Of a stretch of DNA of 64,000 nt, positions 45,901-57,010 are shown one piece after another. Below the pieces are notes generated by a model, which was not told where the DNA came from, did no database searches, and saw nothing but the letters and a program-made list of their open reading frames with translations. The position numbers were made by a program, and so were the translations under genes. This DNA is from Nageia nagi. Its lineage: Eukaryota > Pinophyta. Within the stretch, counting starts at the first letter, position 1, and every line of letters begins with the position of its first letter. The stretch covers positions 36,394,001 to 36,458,000 of the forward strand of contig JBITNC010000002.1 of the NCBI GenBank assembly GCA_050084985.1, read 5' to 3'.

Positions 45901-47469
45901 AATACATTTAAAAACTCTTATGGGTTTCAAAATTTTGCATTAGATTTTGTTAAATAGGAGTTATTACAAGAGGAATAGGAAGAAACGTTTGACTTTCTTT
46001 TTATCAATATTATTTTATATGACAAGGGATTTGCTTTTTGTAAGAATAATGAGGATTCAAGAACAAAAAAAGAATCTACTTTGCAAATCTCTTGGTTTAT
46101 TTTGTGTACATGTATTTTAGGCTTGAATGGAACTTGTTTCAGATTTGGTTGCGACTGAATAGCTCTTCATTCTATATCGCTTCGAGTGGTGCATCTTAGG
46201 CAACAATGATTGAATCTTCTAAAGTTGAAAGTCATTTGCTTATTTTAGTATGTTGCACATCTGAATTATATGAAAATTAATTATTCAAATACTTTATTGA
46301 TATATATTTACTTTTGGACAAACTTTGATAGGTCCTACAAACCAATGGGTTTAAAAGAACATTAAAAAATATCTATCTATAAAGAATCTTTATAAGTCTA
46401 CCCTTGTGATTCAACAATTGATGCCTCCTCATGTTCATTAGTAGGTAGTTTACTATACTTCATCCATACTTTTGCATTGGATATGTGGCTAGGTTCATGT
46501 CAAAATCACATCAAAGTTATTAGATATCAACGAAATGGATTTTAAAGTACATCAAAGGGACATTCGAGATAGACATTATATATGGAAAATATAACACTTG
46601 ATATTTCGATTCCAATTATGAAGATGATCGAAGATGTTGGTGCTTCCCTACTTCTAGCTATAGTCCACCTATGTGGATGAGCAAGAAGCAATGTGTATAT
46701 TAAAGAAATGAATACCTTGAACATTCCACACAAAGAAAAGATTAAAATTAAAAAAAAAAAAATGCACATAAGAGTATGGGCAAATAGTTAAATCTTAAAA
46801 GAAATATCACAATAATAAGATCAATTCTTCAAAATGAATTACATGATAAAATGAAATGTTCAAAATGTTAATTAAAATGACCTTTAAATATACTTAAAAA
46901 TTCCTACCAATTAAAAATTATGCTGAATTACAATAATAGAAATTAAGCATACGATCTTAGTATTAATAAATATTTAATAAACACAAAACTGATGCTAAAT
47001 AAATAGATTTATATAATTATGTAAAAAAAACCAATTAAATTGTTAAATTGAAAGTTGAATTTGTAATGTGGATTTGATTTTACCAATTGTATTCTAAACT
47101 AAGCTCATAGTTCACAAATGAACTCGAAACACTATATGTCATGATATTGATATGAAATTGTGTTTTATTGAGCACACTAAAATTCTCCGCATCCAATTAT
47201 CATTAGTAACCGATAATAAACTTCCAATTTATGTCTTAACAAGTTTTGTAACCTTAATTTCATTTAACGTCATAGTATCATGATGTAAACATGTTTCAAT
47301 AGTACCTACTTAGTTTCATAATAGAACTTTCTCAAATGTAAGTCTATCCACCAGTCAAATTTGTTTATATACATCTAAGGTATATGCACAACTTGGTCAC
47401 TGTCTGTCATACAATCCATCACCATCCCACCATTTATCTATATACGTTTAAGGTATATTATTTGTTGAG
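45901..47469. other. Intergenic, no gene seen
   Basis: AT-rich sequence without a recognisable ORF or repeat boundary. Short poly-A run near 46750. Lies between the nest and the downstream flank of ERH. Confidence 0.5.
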
Positions 47470-47945
47470 GATATATGCCCATGGTATATTGTTCGAATAT
47501 ACAAAATTTAAAACTTTCACTACATGTTGTTTTTAACTCAATGGTATATTGGTTAACGTATTGCACCTAGAAAATGATGACTCATTCGAATCTCACTTAG
47601 ACCTTTTGCATCAACATTTTTGGATCCATATTTTTAACTTGATATGCACCTTGAATTTATACATTAAATTGATATGCACCCAGAATTTATGCATTCAATT
47701 GATATACGCCCATGGTATATTGTTCGAAATATACAAAACTTAAAAACTTTCGTTATGTATTTCCAACTCATTGGTATACTGGTTAACGCATTGCACCCAA
47801 AAAATGGTGACTCGTGGTTGAATCTCATCCAAGCTTTTTGTATCAACACTTCGAAATATTTCTAGGTCCATGTTTTTGCATGTTTTTAACTTGATATACA
47901 TCTTGAATTTATGCATTAAATTGATATACACCCACAATTCATGCA
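47470..47945 (+). repeat. Tandem duplication of about 231 bp with tRNA-like segment
   Basis: Copy 1 at about 47470-47700 and copy 2 at about 47701-47945 both start GATATA(T/C)GCCCATGGTATAT. Each contains AACTCA(A/T)TGGTATA(T/C)TGGTTAACG followed about 25 bp later by GACTC..TTCGAATCTC (47579-47592) or its mutated form. That looks like the A and B boxes of a tRNA-derived promoter. Short direct words GATATGCACC/GAATTTATGCATTAAATT recur inside. Possibly a duplicated SINE-like unit. Confidence 0.7.
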
Positions 47946-49541
47946 AACAAGTTATACACACCCAACATATATCTACTACCATCATCACATCACTGCTCCA
48001 CTCGCTCGTAGATATACTATGAGCATATATAGACGAAATTGGCCAAAGGATAAGCTCTTCCCTTAGAAGCGACTATCCTCCAACTAAATTTGCAAATATA
48101 TTATAAGCATATATTCTATATACTTTGGACATATATACCTCGTGTCAATGAAAATCAGATAAGTTAGACAAACTAAAGGCAAAGTAAACCAGATTCAAAC
48201 ACCTATTACCAATCCGAGCCTATTTCAAAAATTTCCAACCATTTCTATATGCAATCAAAAATTAATATACACCCATAGTATATTTCAAATTTGACCGGAA
48301 GATATCCTTCTGCATTTTTTATTGCTGCTGTAAAATGCTTATAATAAACTCCAGTTTAATTGTCCTTAAAACGTTTTGCAATTTTTGCTTCTTTTCTTTT
48401 TGCTCAAATAGTACATCATAATGTTTTTGGTCCACTCACTTCAATTTATTGAGAATAAAACGTGCTCCATGTTTTTAAGACCAAATTTTCACCCTAAAAC
48501 AAGCTAGCTGCTGCTAAAAAAGATCCCTTTTGAATACTTAAGTCATTCAACGGTTAAATAAAATTCCGTAGTATAATTATGATTCACATCAGATTCATTG
48601 CCTTAGTGGATCTGATAAATAGCTTCAATTTTTGCAAGTAAATCACTGTATTACAAGTAAATATTAAATATCAATCAAATAAGCTGTAGAATAGCAACAC
48701 ATTGTGGGGCCCATGGCAATCAAAAGCTTTTTAATGTCCAGAAAGGGAAACAAAATGCCATAATTCAATGAAGGCGTGTCTCAAAGTTCACAGCTAATGC
48801 TAGAGAAAGATGAAGGCGTGTCTCAAAATGCCACAATTCAATGAACTGCAATTTAAAAGTCGCCAGGTAAAACTCATGTAAACTTCAACCATTGCTGATG
48901 AACTATGTTTTACTTTTCATACGCGTGGTGAATTGTTCGAACATCTTTAAGTTGCAGACATTTATGAAACTTTCAGTAAGTAAAAATTTAAGACATTTTC
49001 AGCCCACAAAGGCAATGATAATACTCATGCACTTGTCTTGACCTTACGATAACTTTAGTAGTTCTATCTTGGAGCTAGAAATATATTTTCCTCCTTTTCA
49101 GATAATAGGCACAAAAATACTTTTATACAGCTAAATTCAAAAAACATTATGGGAATTATTTCTGAGCAGCATGTGCACAAACCACTTGAAAGATAAAGAT
49201 TACAAAAGCATGTGAATGGTGATGATTCAAAACTGGTAGATATATAAGGCTGATGTTTGAAAACACTAAAATACTTCACCTCAATCAAATATTCTTATTT
49301 TACACCAGAAAACCACTAGCCCTTTCACCAAGCAGATGTGCCAATCGACATAACCTATAATTCTAATACCAAAGAATACGTGGTAAAATTAAAGGGCATT
49401 TCAGAACACTGCCCAAATAAGATTTTAGACAAATTATAATATCTAAATGCATTTCATAACACTGAAATCTGGTAAAATCGTAATTGCCGAGAAGTAGAAA
49501 CTGAAATCTTCGGCAGTTGAATCTCCCTCTCCTTTGACATA
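47946..49541 (-). other. ERH 3' flank and 3' UTR, no other gene seen
   Basis: Downstream of the ERH stop codon (49542). Must hold the 3' UTR and polyadenylation site, but I cannot place the cleavage site. A small imperfect duplication lies at 48752-48845 (two copies of GAAGGCGTGTCTCAAA plus AATGCCA(T/C)AATTCAATGAA). Confidence 0.5.
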
Positions 49542-49719
49542 TTAATAGTTTGAGGGAACTGTGTCTCTGTAAGTATTATGTTCACTGTACCTCTGGTCAA
49601 ATTGCCTCTGATCAGTAAATTTATGCTCATTCAGAGCAAGTTTCCTCAAATGCTGAAAAATACGCTGTTTTATCCACTTGCGATCATATGGCAGATATGC
49701 TTGTATTGAGGGATCACAC
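49542..49719 (-). other. ERH: ERH exon 4, coding part
   Basis: 178 coding nt after acceptor TTTTATAG, ending in TAA (complement TTA at 49542-49544). Encodes DPSIQAYLPYDRKWIKQRIF and the extended tail. Intron 3 is only 106 bp (49720-49825), in contrast with 3.3 and 3.5 kb for introns 2 and 1. Confidence 0.92.
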
Positions 49720-52700
49720 CTATAAAAGAATTTTACACGTATAAGATCCCCCTTGTTTTCAAGATTACAGTTTCAAAAATTCCCAAGGACAAATATATAG
49801 ATCAATAATATGTTATGGAACATACACAAGTGCACTCAAGTCTGCAAGGCCATCAATGAAGTTATAAAGATCTGCAATGTCATAAGTGATGTTCCGAATA
49901 GCTGGGTTCAATTCCTTCAATTTTCTTTCATATAACCCACAGATACCTACACAGTTGAATTTAAGAAATGAGATATTGAACACTATTACAAAACTAAACC
50001 TTGTTGAGATGCAAGATGTGATAGTTACACATGTTCAAATACGTAATAAAACATGATTAGCTAAACACTATAAAAGAATGGCGAAACTTTTCTAATCTGA
50101 CATTATATATCTTATGTACTATGGATGGCAAGGACTTCGACATACTTTCAAAAACCAGGTTTATTTTTCTCAACCTTGACTTTTAAGATATAACAAAAAA
50201 GGCTTAGGCATACCAAGCATGCGCTGTTAGAAATAATGTTACTTGGAATGAATTGATATATAACATTTTGAAAAGACAAAATACTGCATTTGCATCTGGA
50301 AGGCTGGAATAGCTTCCAAGATATCTTTTCTTGTGATCTGGCAAAAGTCTCCGCACAATTTGATTTGTAGGCGTGAGCAAAAGAATTTGCTGGTCCTACA
50401 TAACATTCATGGGTCTGCATAAACACATGCTTACATTCCTCACTGCTATTCTATAAAGTATTTAAGTTTTAACTACTTAAGTACAAAAAAAGAAACTAAT
50501 ATAGTCGAAAAGACTAAAAAGCGTTTTTCCCACTAATCCTGAAAATCCATTTATAATATTTTTTAGTGGGCAACCCTTTTGCCACCACCACTAATAAGGT
50601 ATTTCCCTATTGTTTGCAATATATGGAGTTTTCCGACGTATGAAGAGTGCATATAATATCTTGTTGGCAAAATCTTCTGCTGACATTCCACTAGACTATC
50701 TTATGCCTCGTACTCAAGGCACAGTGGCAAACTATTATTCATGCTCTGAGGTCTCATGCTATCATTTTGTGGCACATGGTTCAGCTTCCTGTGATCAGAA
50801 TCTTTTGAAAATGCAAAAAACAGATATAAAATTCTTTAAATTGAGATAGAACTAAATCAAACAATTTTTTCATACATACGAAAATAACTAGATCACACTA
50901 GTAAAAATCAAGAAGAGAAAAAAGGTTTACAAAAACTTTCCTGAGAAGAGGCCTAGAAACTCCAACAATATGGATGCTGTCCCAGGGTGTGTTTAAAATT
51001 TTCTTCTCATCCCCCCAAAAACACACTATTCCAAGCTTATAGGGCTTTTTAGAGGTTCTTTTTTTTCTTTTTGCCCTTTCACCTTTTACATATGGGTTAA
51101 ATAACATAAAATTACTTTATCTCGTTCACATAACTAATTTTCCTCCCTTCCTAAAATTTCAAAACATAGTAAGACTGGTTTAAATTACTAAACAGCTTCA
51201 TTACATATACCTCTATGTTTCTAACTACATAACTAATTTTCCTCCCTTCCTAACATTTCAAAACATAGTAAGACTGGTTTAAATTACTAAACAACAACAT
51301 TAAATATACCTCTAAGTTTCTAACTACCCCTTTTAAAAAGTGTGCTTATGGACTTCACTCTCACAAACTTTTTCCCTACAAGACCATAACAATATACCAT
51401 ATGAACAAAAAGATGCATAGCACTCTTCTTCCTTGCTTTCTATATTTATATTTTCATCATCTCATTTCACCTTGTTCCTCAATGTCATGCACCATTATTG
51501 TGGCTTATTCAAATACCCAACAACATCAATGGTTTCATGCTTACCAACCCAGGCATTTATTAGATGCCACATATCCAATTCCGCTCCTTCTGAAACAGCA
51601 GCTGGATCTCGCAACTTGACTCTTGACACATTAAATTGCTAAATGAATTGTGTTGTGACAGAAATTGATCCACATAAATAAGTTGAAAGAACTAACATAA
51701 TGACAAAAAGAACACCTAACTGTTCACACAGAAGAACAAAGACATTGGCAATAAGAATTGAGAGTAACTGTTTTCATTTAATAACTCAGAAATATATATG
51801 CCTGGAGGGCTGGCATAGTGGTCAACCCTTCTCCCTATAGGAGGCAAGGTCTTGGTATCAATCCCCCAAGTCTCATAGAATTGGATGAATGTGCTGCGTC
51901 AACACTGTTGGCTACGTTAAAAAGTGTACCCAGTGCAACTGGTGTTTATAGGAAGGTTACCCGATTCCCCCAGCATAATAAAATAAAAAATAACTAGTAA
52001 AATACACTGATTTGCTGAGAGGATCAGGAAACATAAAGCCATGACAATCTTTACCTCGTGATCATGCAAGGCACTTTATACAGACTATGAGCAATAGGAA
52101 ACAAACAGACAGCAATAAAAGATAGAATGATTCATCTTCCAATAGTTACTAAAATATTAACACCACTCAAGTCACTCATATAATGGCTGCTCTACAAGTT
52201 GCTACAAAAAGAGGTTTAAGTCTTCCATTGTGTAAAGCCAGGACATCATCCCTCACATTCATGTAAGGCATATGAGATAAAGGTTCTACAGCACAATTTA
52301 CATAAATTAACCATCTGCAAATGCTTCCTAAGTTAGGAAATACAAGCATCAGATAAACAACTAGAAAATAACGTCATATGCTCAACCCTTGCTCTACAAA
52401 TTGAAAATTGTAAGGTATAAGGAAGTGAATTTTATGTTTAAAGATATAACTGAGGAAAATTTGATATTGAAGGACCCCTTGAAGTTGAAAAGAAATGAAT
52501 GCTTGGAAAAGTACCTCTGACTAGGGATCAACACAAAAAGTATGATGTGACTTGCATCTCTTCCAACACAAGGGAACATACAGTGAAGCATTAAGACACT
52601 CCTCACAGCCAAGAGACAACTGCTTCAATCATTTCCAATGATAAATTAAAGTTCACTTCATGACAATCAATACGAAATCCACTGAAATTGTAGGTTTGGC

Positions 52701-55700
52701 ACAGGTCAAAGATGCACATTCATTGCAGCACAAAGATTCTTTCTGATACAAGAAATTCAACATGAGGGGCAAAGAAAAAGAAATTGGAAATTTCCTGAAA
52801 TATGAAGTTAGACAAAACAAAGATTCTCTACAAGCTAAAATTTGGAAAAATCAAATATAGCCTTGTCTTTTATAAATTCTATGAGTAATATGTCCTCTTT
52901 TTATAAATCTGGTATTCATATGTATTTAGTTTGAATTCTGTCATAACTGATAGTTGACAATCAGTACTCGTAATATTCAACTGCATTATTTCCACTGCAA
53001 GAGTATCCTAAATTTGGTTTAAGTTCCTTTTGGTTGGCCTTTTGTGAAATATGTACTCTAATGATACTTGATAAAAAATCCCATCCAAGATCACGTAAAT
53101 AAGTCTAATAGGACCCTTTAATGTTATCCTGAGTTTTTCCTCTTGTGAAATATAAAATAAGCCTACAAGCAGAAAGAAGTTTGCTAAATGTGTAACATAT
53201 TCTTTTTAAGTAAAATAATTCTTTGATAACATGAGAGCATTAAAAAAATCAAATACTTCTCATACCATCCATAGCCTGGCTAATTGAATCAAAATCCATA
53301 AATGTCCGAGTTGAACGATTTGGGCCTGTTTGTATCAGAATAATAGTGTGCCGATTAGCCTGAAAAAAATAAGGCCAAACATAGAACATTGTCAATGCAA
53401 TTTAAGTTTCACACATAACATAGATTTTAGGAAAGCATATAGAAATCATTAGAATGTTGCTGCATTTAACAACATCGTTCGCCCAAACAGTACATGAACC
53501 TAATACATTTAACAAGAAACAAAAGGGGGTTAGGAATGAACAGCAATCACAAGAATAATCCAATTGCATTTAATGTTAGGCTCCCTCCTAGCCTGGATCT
53601 CAATGAAGACAAGGACATGTATATGCCAGGCAAATAGAATAGACTAGCGCAATCCTAATAAAGATTAAGGTATTAAAAAGAGAAGCTTCAAAGATCAAAT
53701 CAGCGGCATCACAAGAACTCTTCAGAGCTACAAATCCTAAAGATAAACAAAAGGAATATATAAAAGGTAACTAATGGTAAAACTGATATTCGCTATTGCA
53801 CAATTAACCATAGACAACTACATTATGTCTTGTAAAGTGTTCTACATATTACATGTGCAATTACAGCGGAAGCAAATCTGTAAAGTAGCCAAACAGCAGT
53901 CAAACTTTGATGGAAAAGTTCAGGCGCAGGCCTGAACCAAAACCCCCACTATCATGGACCAATGTAGTGACTAGAGACAAAGTAGAAGACTTGATCGAAG
54001 TTAAAATTGAGACCAAATCATTGATGATGAAGCACACATCACAATTCCAAAGGAAATTCTGAACTTCAAAGCATACAGGAGAAGAAATACACTGATAAGG
54101 AGATTTGTTGGACTAAGGCCCTAATCTGGATGTGATTCACAGATGGATGAAATAAAAGTAGAAAACTTAGGACAAGTTGATTTGGCGGTGCTCCTGAGGG
54201 AATTCCTGTTATTCGAATTCACTAATGAAAACTTTGTATCTAAAAATCCGCCCCTGGTTCTTGGGAAGAAAAGGCCTGCTACTCAAAAGGTGGCACAAAT
54301 GAATCCAGCAGGAAACTGAGAACAATGACTTGGTTCCTGTTTGGGTAAATCTCCCAGATTTACCTACAGAATATTGGAATATAAATGTCTTAGCCAGAAT
54401 CGCAAATGTAATTGGCTCTTTAGTCTCGATTGAAAAGGTTACAAGAACTGAACGAATGCCTGATTGTGTTAACATGGATATAACGAAGGAGCTGCAGTAT
54501 AAAATATTCATAGATGAAGAATATGGTGGAACATGGGAGCAAGAAATTGTGTATGAGAACCTTCCCCTGTGATGTAATATCTGTAAGAAGTTCGACCATT
54601 TAACCGGGACTGTCTCGAAAGGAAATTGGAGGTAAGGAGAGAAAGGAAGATATGGAGACCTGTCCAAAGGCAACCTCAAAGAATACAACAGCAGTCAGAA
54701 CAACCGTAGCAACTAGATCAATCTCAAGGACAATCCCGACCCCAATCACAAGAACAAATCAATGTGAGATGCTGGGCCCTTATCCCATTTGAGGAAGGAT
54801 CGTTGAGCCAAATTCAAATTCAATTGGATGAAGTAGGAGTTGAGGAGATTGAAATGGAAGAACAGACTGTTATGGAACCCATTGGCATGGAAATAGTGGA
54901 CTATGGTGGATCATGGGAAACCATTCGCAAAAGGAAAAGTCAAAGGAAAGGGCAGGTGAATAAAGATACCAATGACATGGATATACCAATAAACGTTTGG
55001 TGACTCCAATCAGAACAATCATGAACATAAATGTGGGACAAGTACATAGAGGAAGGCCGTCACAGCAATAAAATAGAGAAAAGAAAATGGCAGAGGACAT
55101 TGTAAATGGTTTCCAATGCACTCTAGAGCAAAGTGGGGGCTTCCTGGATCATCAGCTGGAATATCAACAGCCACTGACATACAGAGGGCCCTCAAGGACC
55201 TCTGTAATGAAATCAGCCCGGACATTGTACTAAGTCAAGAATAAAAAATGAAAGAAGACAGAATTATGACTGCAAAAACAAGGGATTTGGAAATATGCCA
55301 GGTGTGAATAGAACATCTGGTGGATTCATAACCCTGTCGAATCCTAAGAAGGTAAGTGTCACAATGATCCCCTTTCAGAGACCTTCTAACAGTTGAAACA
55401 AAACCCAAACTGAAGACTCTGCCAAAGGACTTGGTAATCAAGCATTTCCAATGCCGTGAGGTGGAACACAAGAAGAAGGCTGCCAAAAATAAATGAATGA
55501 GGAGGAAAATGGAAGATGAGGCTAACAAGGGTGTTGCAGCTTTCCTGACCAACTTGAAGGAGACAGACGTGGATACCAGGGCTGCAAAGGGCAAGAACCA
55601 AGCTGATGAGCTCAGCCAGAATGTGTCTCAGGATTAGGATTTTGGTAAATTCTGTCTTCAAGTAATTTTGCTACATAATAGCTACATTTTGACCGCTAGT

Positions 55701-56844
55701 TGGATGTAACTGAGCGGTAGCACATTTGATATATAGCAAATATATATATGAGAACCTTTTTGTAACAGGTTTGGGGATGCCTGCCAAAAACCCCATTTTT
55801 ACTCTTAATCAGAAAAAAAAATTAACCATACACAACTAAGTATATAGTTGAACAAAATAGAACTGCCAACCTACACCCTCCATTTATTCAGAACTGGAAC
55901 CCTAGCTTTCTAGATTAATTTACTTATCCATTTATGAAAAAAGGAGCAACATAAAGCTGTTGATTTTCGATGTTTACATTAGCCAGAGATACTATATTTC
56001 TAAAAAAAAATAGTTATGGGCAGCTTATGGCAAAAGAAAATTATAGAAAGTAAAATTGACTTCATTGCTACCATTATCAATGAATTGGTCGGCGATATTA
56101 TTCCAAAAGAAGTTTTTTTTTTAAAGTTTCAAAGGAAAAAATGGTTCATTTGGGCAACAATATCTCCAAAGAAATCCACCAAACCCAAACAAAACGACAA
56201 AGGCTACACCCACAGTACTAAAAGCCCGACACAAACTTGTAAGAGGACAAAAAACTTCAACAAAACAAATGATGAGTTACATTTAAAACATGTATTGAAA
56301 ATCAGATCACAGTGTTTCAAAGATATTGGCAATTTAAATCACAAACAGTTACAATACCATGGAAATGTTCAACACGAAAAAAAGATGAGTAATTATAGAT
56401 GTCTATTGTTCAATGAGAATGCTGATAAGATTGGTCAATACACACCCATTTAGAGTAAAACCCTGAATTTCATACCCTAAGTTAACACAAGGGGATTTTT
56501 GCAGCATTTCATGCCCAAAAGCCTAATTCAAATCTTTGATTTCAGGCACTATAAAAATTAAGTCAATCAATCGTTCATCAAAATCTTCAATTTTGATTGT
56601 ATAATTTGATTTTCTTGAATAAAATTTTTACCTTTTACTAAAAAAAATCAACAATGACAAATCAAAGTAGGGTTTCATGTTCAAAGAGAGGATCTTTTGC
56701 GTCTTTTTTAAGTAATCTTCAAAAATTCCGAAGGCAGGCAAATAGGGCGGAAATACCATTACTTTAAACTCAATATAGGATTTAAAAGACCGAAAAGGGC
56801 AAAATTTGCTGCAGAATTTTGAGGCGAAAGAGAGGACTTACCAT
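49542..56844 (-). CDS. ERH: Enhancer of rudimentary homologue (ERH), four coding exons
   Basis: Coding join on the minus strand: 56844-56842, 53359-53266, 49946-49826, 49719-49542; 396 nt, 131 residues plus stop, no internal stop. Every intron has GT and AG ends. The start codon is the last three bases of exon 1 (ATG|GTAAGT). The product starts MANRHTIILIQTGPN and continues with TRTFMDFDSISQAMDGICGL, NITYDIADLYNFIDGLADLS and QAYLPYDRKWIKQRIFQHLR, the full ERH fold. ERH is a small conserved nuclear homodimer linked to pyrimidine metabolism, RNA processing and splicing in other eukaryotes. Odd points: the C-terminus runs about 30 residues past the animal protein (104 aa) as a Q/R/Y/N-rich tail, and residue 74 is Cys where others usually have Tyr. 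Intron 1 carries a LINE and intron 2 a SINE-like element. The only intact host gene here. Confidence 0.95.
49826..49946 (-). other. ERH: ERH exon 3
   Basis: 121 nt, acceptor ACTGTGTAG, donor GTATGT. Encodes the central part with NITYDIADLYNFIDGLADLS. Confidence 0.93.
51129..51327. repeat. 99-bp tandem duplication in ERH intron 2
   Basis: Copy 1 51129-51227, copy 2 51228-51327, both starting CATAACTAATTTTCCTCCCT and containing AACATAGTAAGACTGGTTTA. About 8 differences. Confidence 0.93.
51787..51995 (+). mobile_element. tRNA-derived SINE-like element
   Basis: Begins GGAGGGCTGGCATAGTGGTC with an A-box match TGGCATAGTGGT at 51811-51822 and a B-box-like GGTATCAATCC at 51854-51864, 32 bp downstream. 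This is the RNA polymerase III promoter layout of plant SINEs. It ends in an A-rich tail (ATAAAATAAAAAAT, 51978-51991). Possible short target duplication AATAACT at 51780-51786 and 51989-51995. Antisense to ERH. SINEs depend on LINE enzymes. Confidence 0.65.
53266..53359 (-). other. ERH: ERH exon 2
   Basis: 94 nt, preceded by acceptor TTTTTTTCAG and followed by donor GTATGA. Encodes residues 2-32 plus the first base of Gly33. Confidence 0.93.
53803..53820 (+). repeat. LINE target site duplication, left copy
   Basis: ATTAACCATAGACAACTA, repeated at 55821-55838 as ATTAACCATACACAACTA (one mismatch), flanking the LINE. Confidence 0.88.
54060..54700 (+). pseudogene. LINE ORF1 relic (DUF4283 and zinc knuckle)
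   Basis: In shifting frames: PWFLGRKGLLLKRWHK (54256-54303), then the open piece 54330-54572 with VPVWVNLPDLPTEYWN, VCVEIDLS-like VNMDITKELQYKIFIDEEYG and YENLPL, then CNICKKFDH after a stop. This is the DUF4283 / zf-CCHC_4 arrangement of plant L1 ORF1, an RNA-binding protein. Broken by stops and frameshifts. Confidence 0.85.
55110..55245 (+). pseudogene. LINE ORF2 start (endonuclease) relic
   Basis: ISWNINS near 55155-55175 followed in another frame by RALKDLCNEISPDIVLSQE (55187-55243). This is the N-terminal strand pattern of the L1 endonuclease (SWNxRG...ALxxLxxxxxPDIxxLxE). Nothing of the rest of endonuclease or RT follows before the 3' end. Confidence 0.75.
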
Positions 56845-57010
56845 GGGAATTTTATGAACAACTCCAGAGATTCTCTGCAACTATGAAATTTCAGCGAAAT
56901 TTGTGTATTAAATGTAAGCTGAATTAAGACCCTAAATTCATCGCTGAAACGGAGTAAAAGGAAGCTTCCACGATAAGCGGCAGGTCACATCCAAGAAAGA
57001 AACCAGGCGG
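56842..57010 (-). other. ERH: ERH exon 1 (5' UTR and start codon)
   Basis: The ATG (complement at 56842-56844) is followed at once by the donor GTAAG (56841-56837), so only the start codon is coding. The 5' UTR extends upward, probably to near 57010; that limit is a guess. Context of the start is ATTCCCATGG. Confidence 0.8.

Larger units (their letters stand above)
49947..53265 (-). other. ERH: ERH intron 2
   Basis: 3,319 bp with canonical ends. Holds a 99-bp tandem duplication (51129-51327) and a SINE-like element (about 51787-51995). Short ORFs inside (50148-50426, 50610-50849, 54-bp scale pieces near 51400-51640) show no domain and are taken as chance. Confidence 0.85.
53821..55820 (+). 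mobile_element. L1-type LINE, internally deleted, in ERH intron 1
   Basis: 2.0 kb between 18-bp target duplications, ending in AATCAGAAAAAAAAA, the A-rich tail. Contains an ORF1 relic (54060-54700) and only the start of ORF2 (about 55110-55245); the RT part is absent. Full plant L1 elements are usually about 5-7 kb, so this copy is a deletion derivative with both ends. Lies antisense to ERH. Its 3' part (GGGGATGCCTGCCAAAAACC, 55763-55782) is a plausible LINE 3' UTR. Confidence 0.88.
53360..56841 (-). other. ERH: ERH intron 1
   Basis: 3,482 bp, donor GTAAGT directly after the start codon. About 2.0 kb of it is the LINE at 53821-55820. A plus-strand open frame at 56016-56453 (145 codons, Lys/Asn/Thr-rich) has no domain I recognise and is probably chance in A-rich intron. 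Confidence 0.88.

Noticed and set aside
54209-54688. 159-codon minus-strand ORF in ERH intron 1
   Set aside because: Shadow of the LINE ORF1 (DUF4283) reading on the plus strand.
55235-55661. Two long minus-strand ORFs (119 and 91 codons) near the LINE 3' end
   Set aside because: Hydrophobic, no domain, opposite to LINE sequence; likely chance.
56016-56453. 145-codon Lys/Asn/Thr-rich plus-strand ORF in ERH intron 1
   Set aside because: Composition matches A-rich DNA; no recognised domain; lies inside an intron of the opposite strand.
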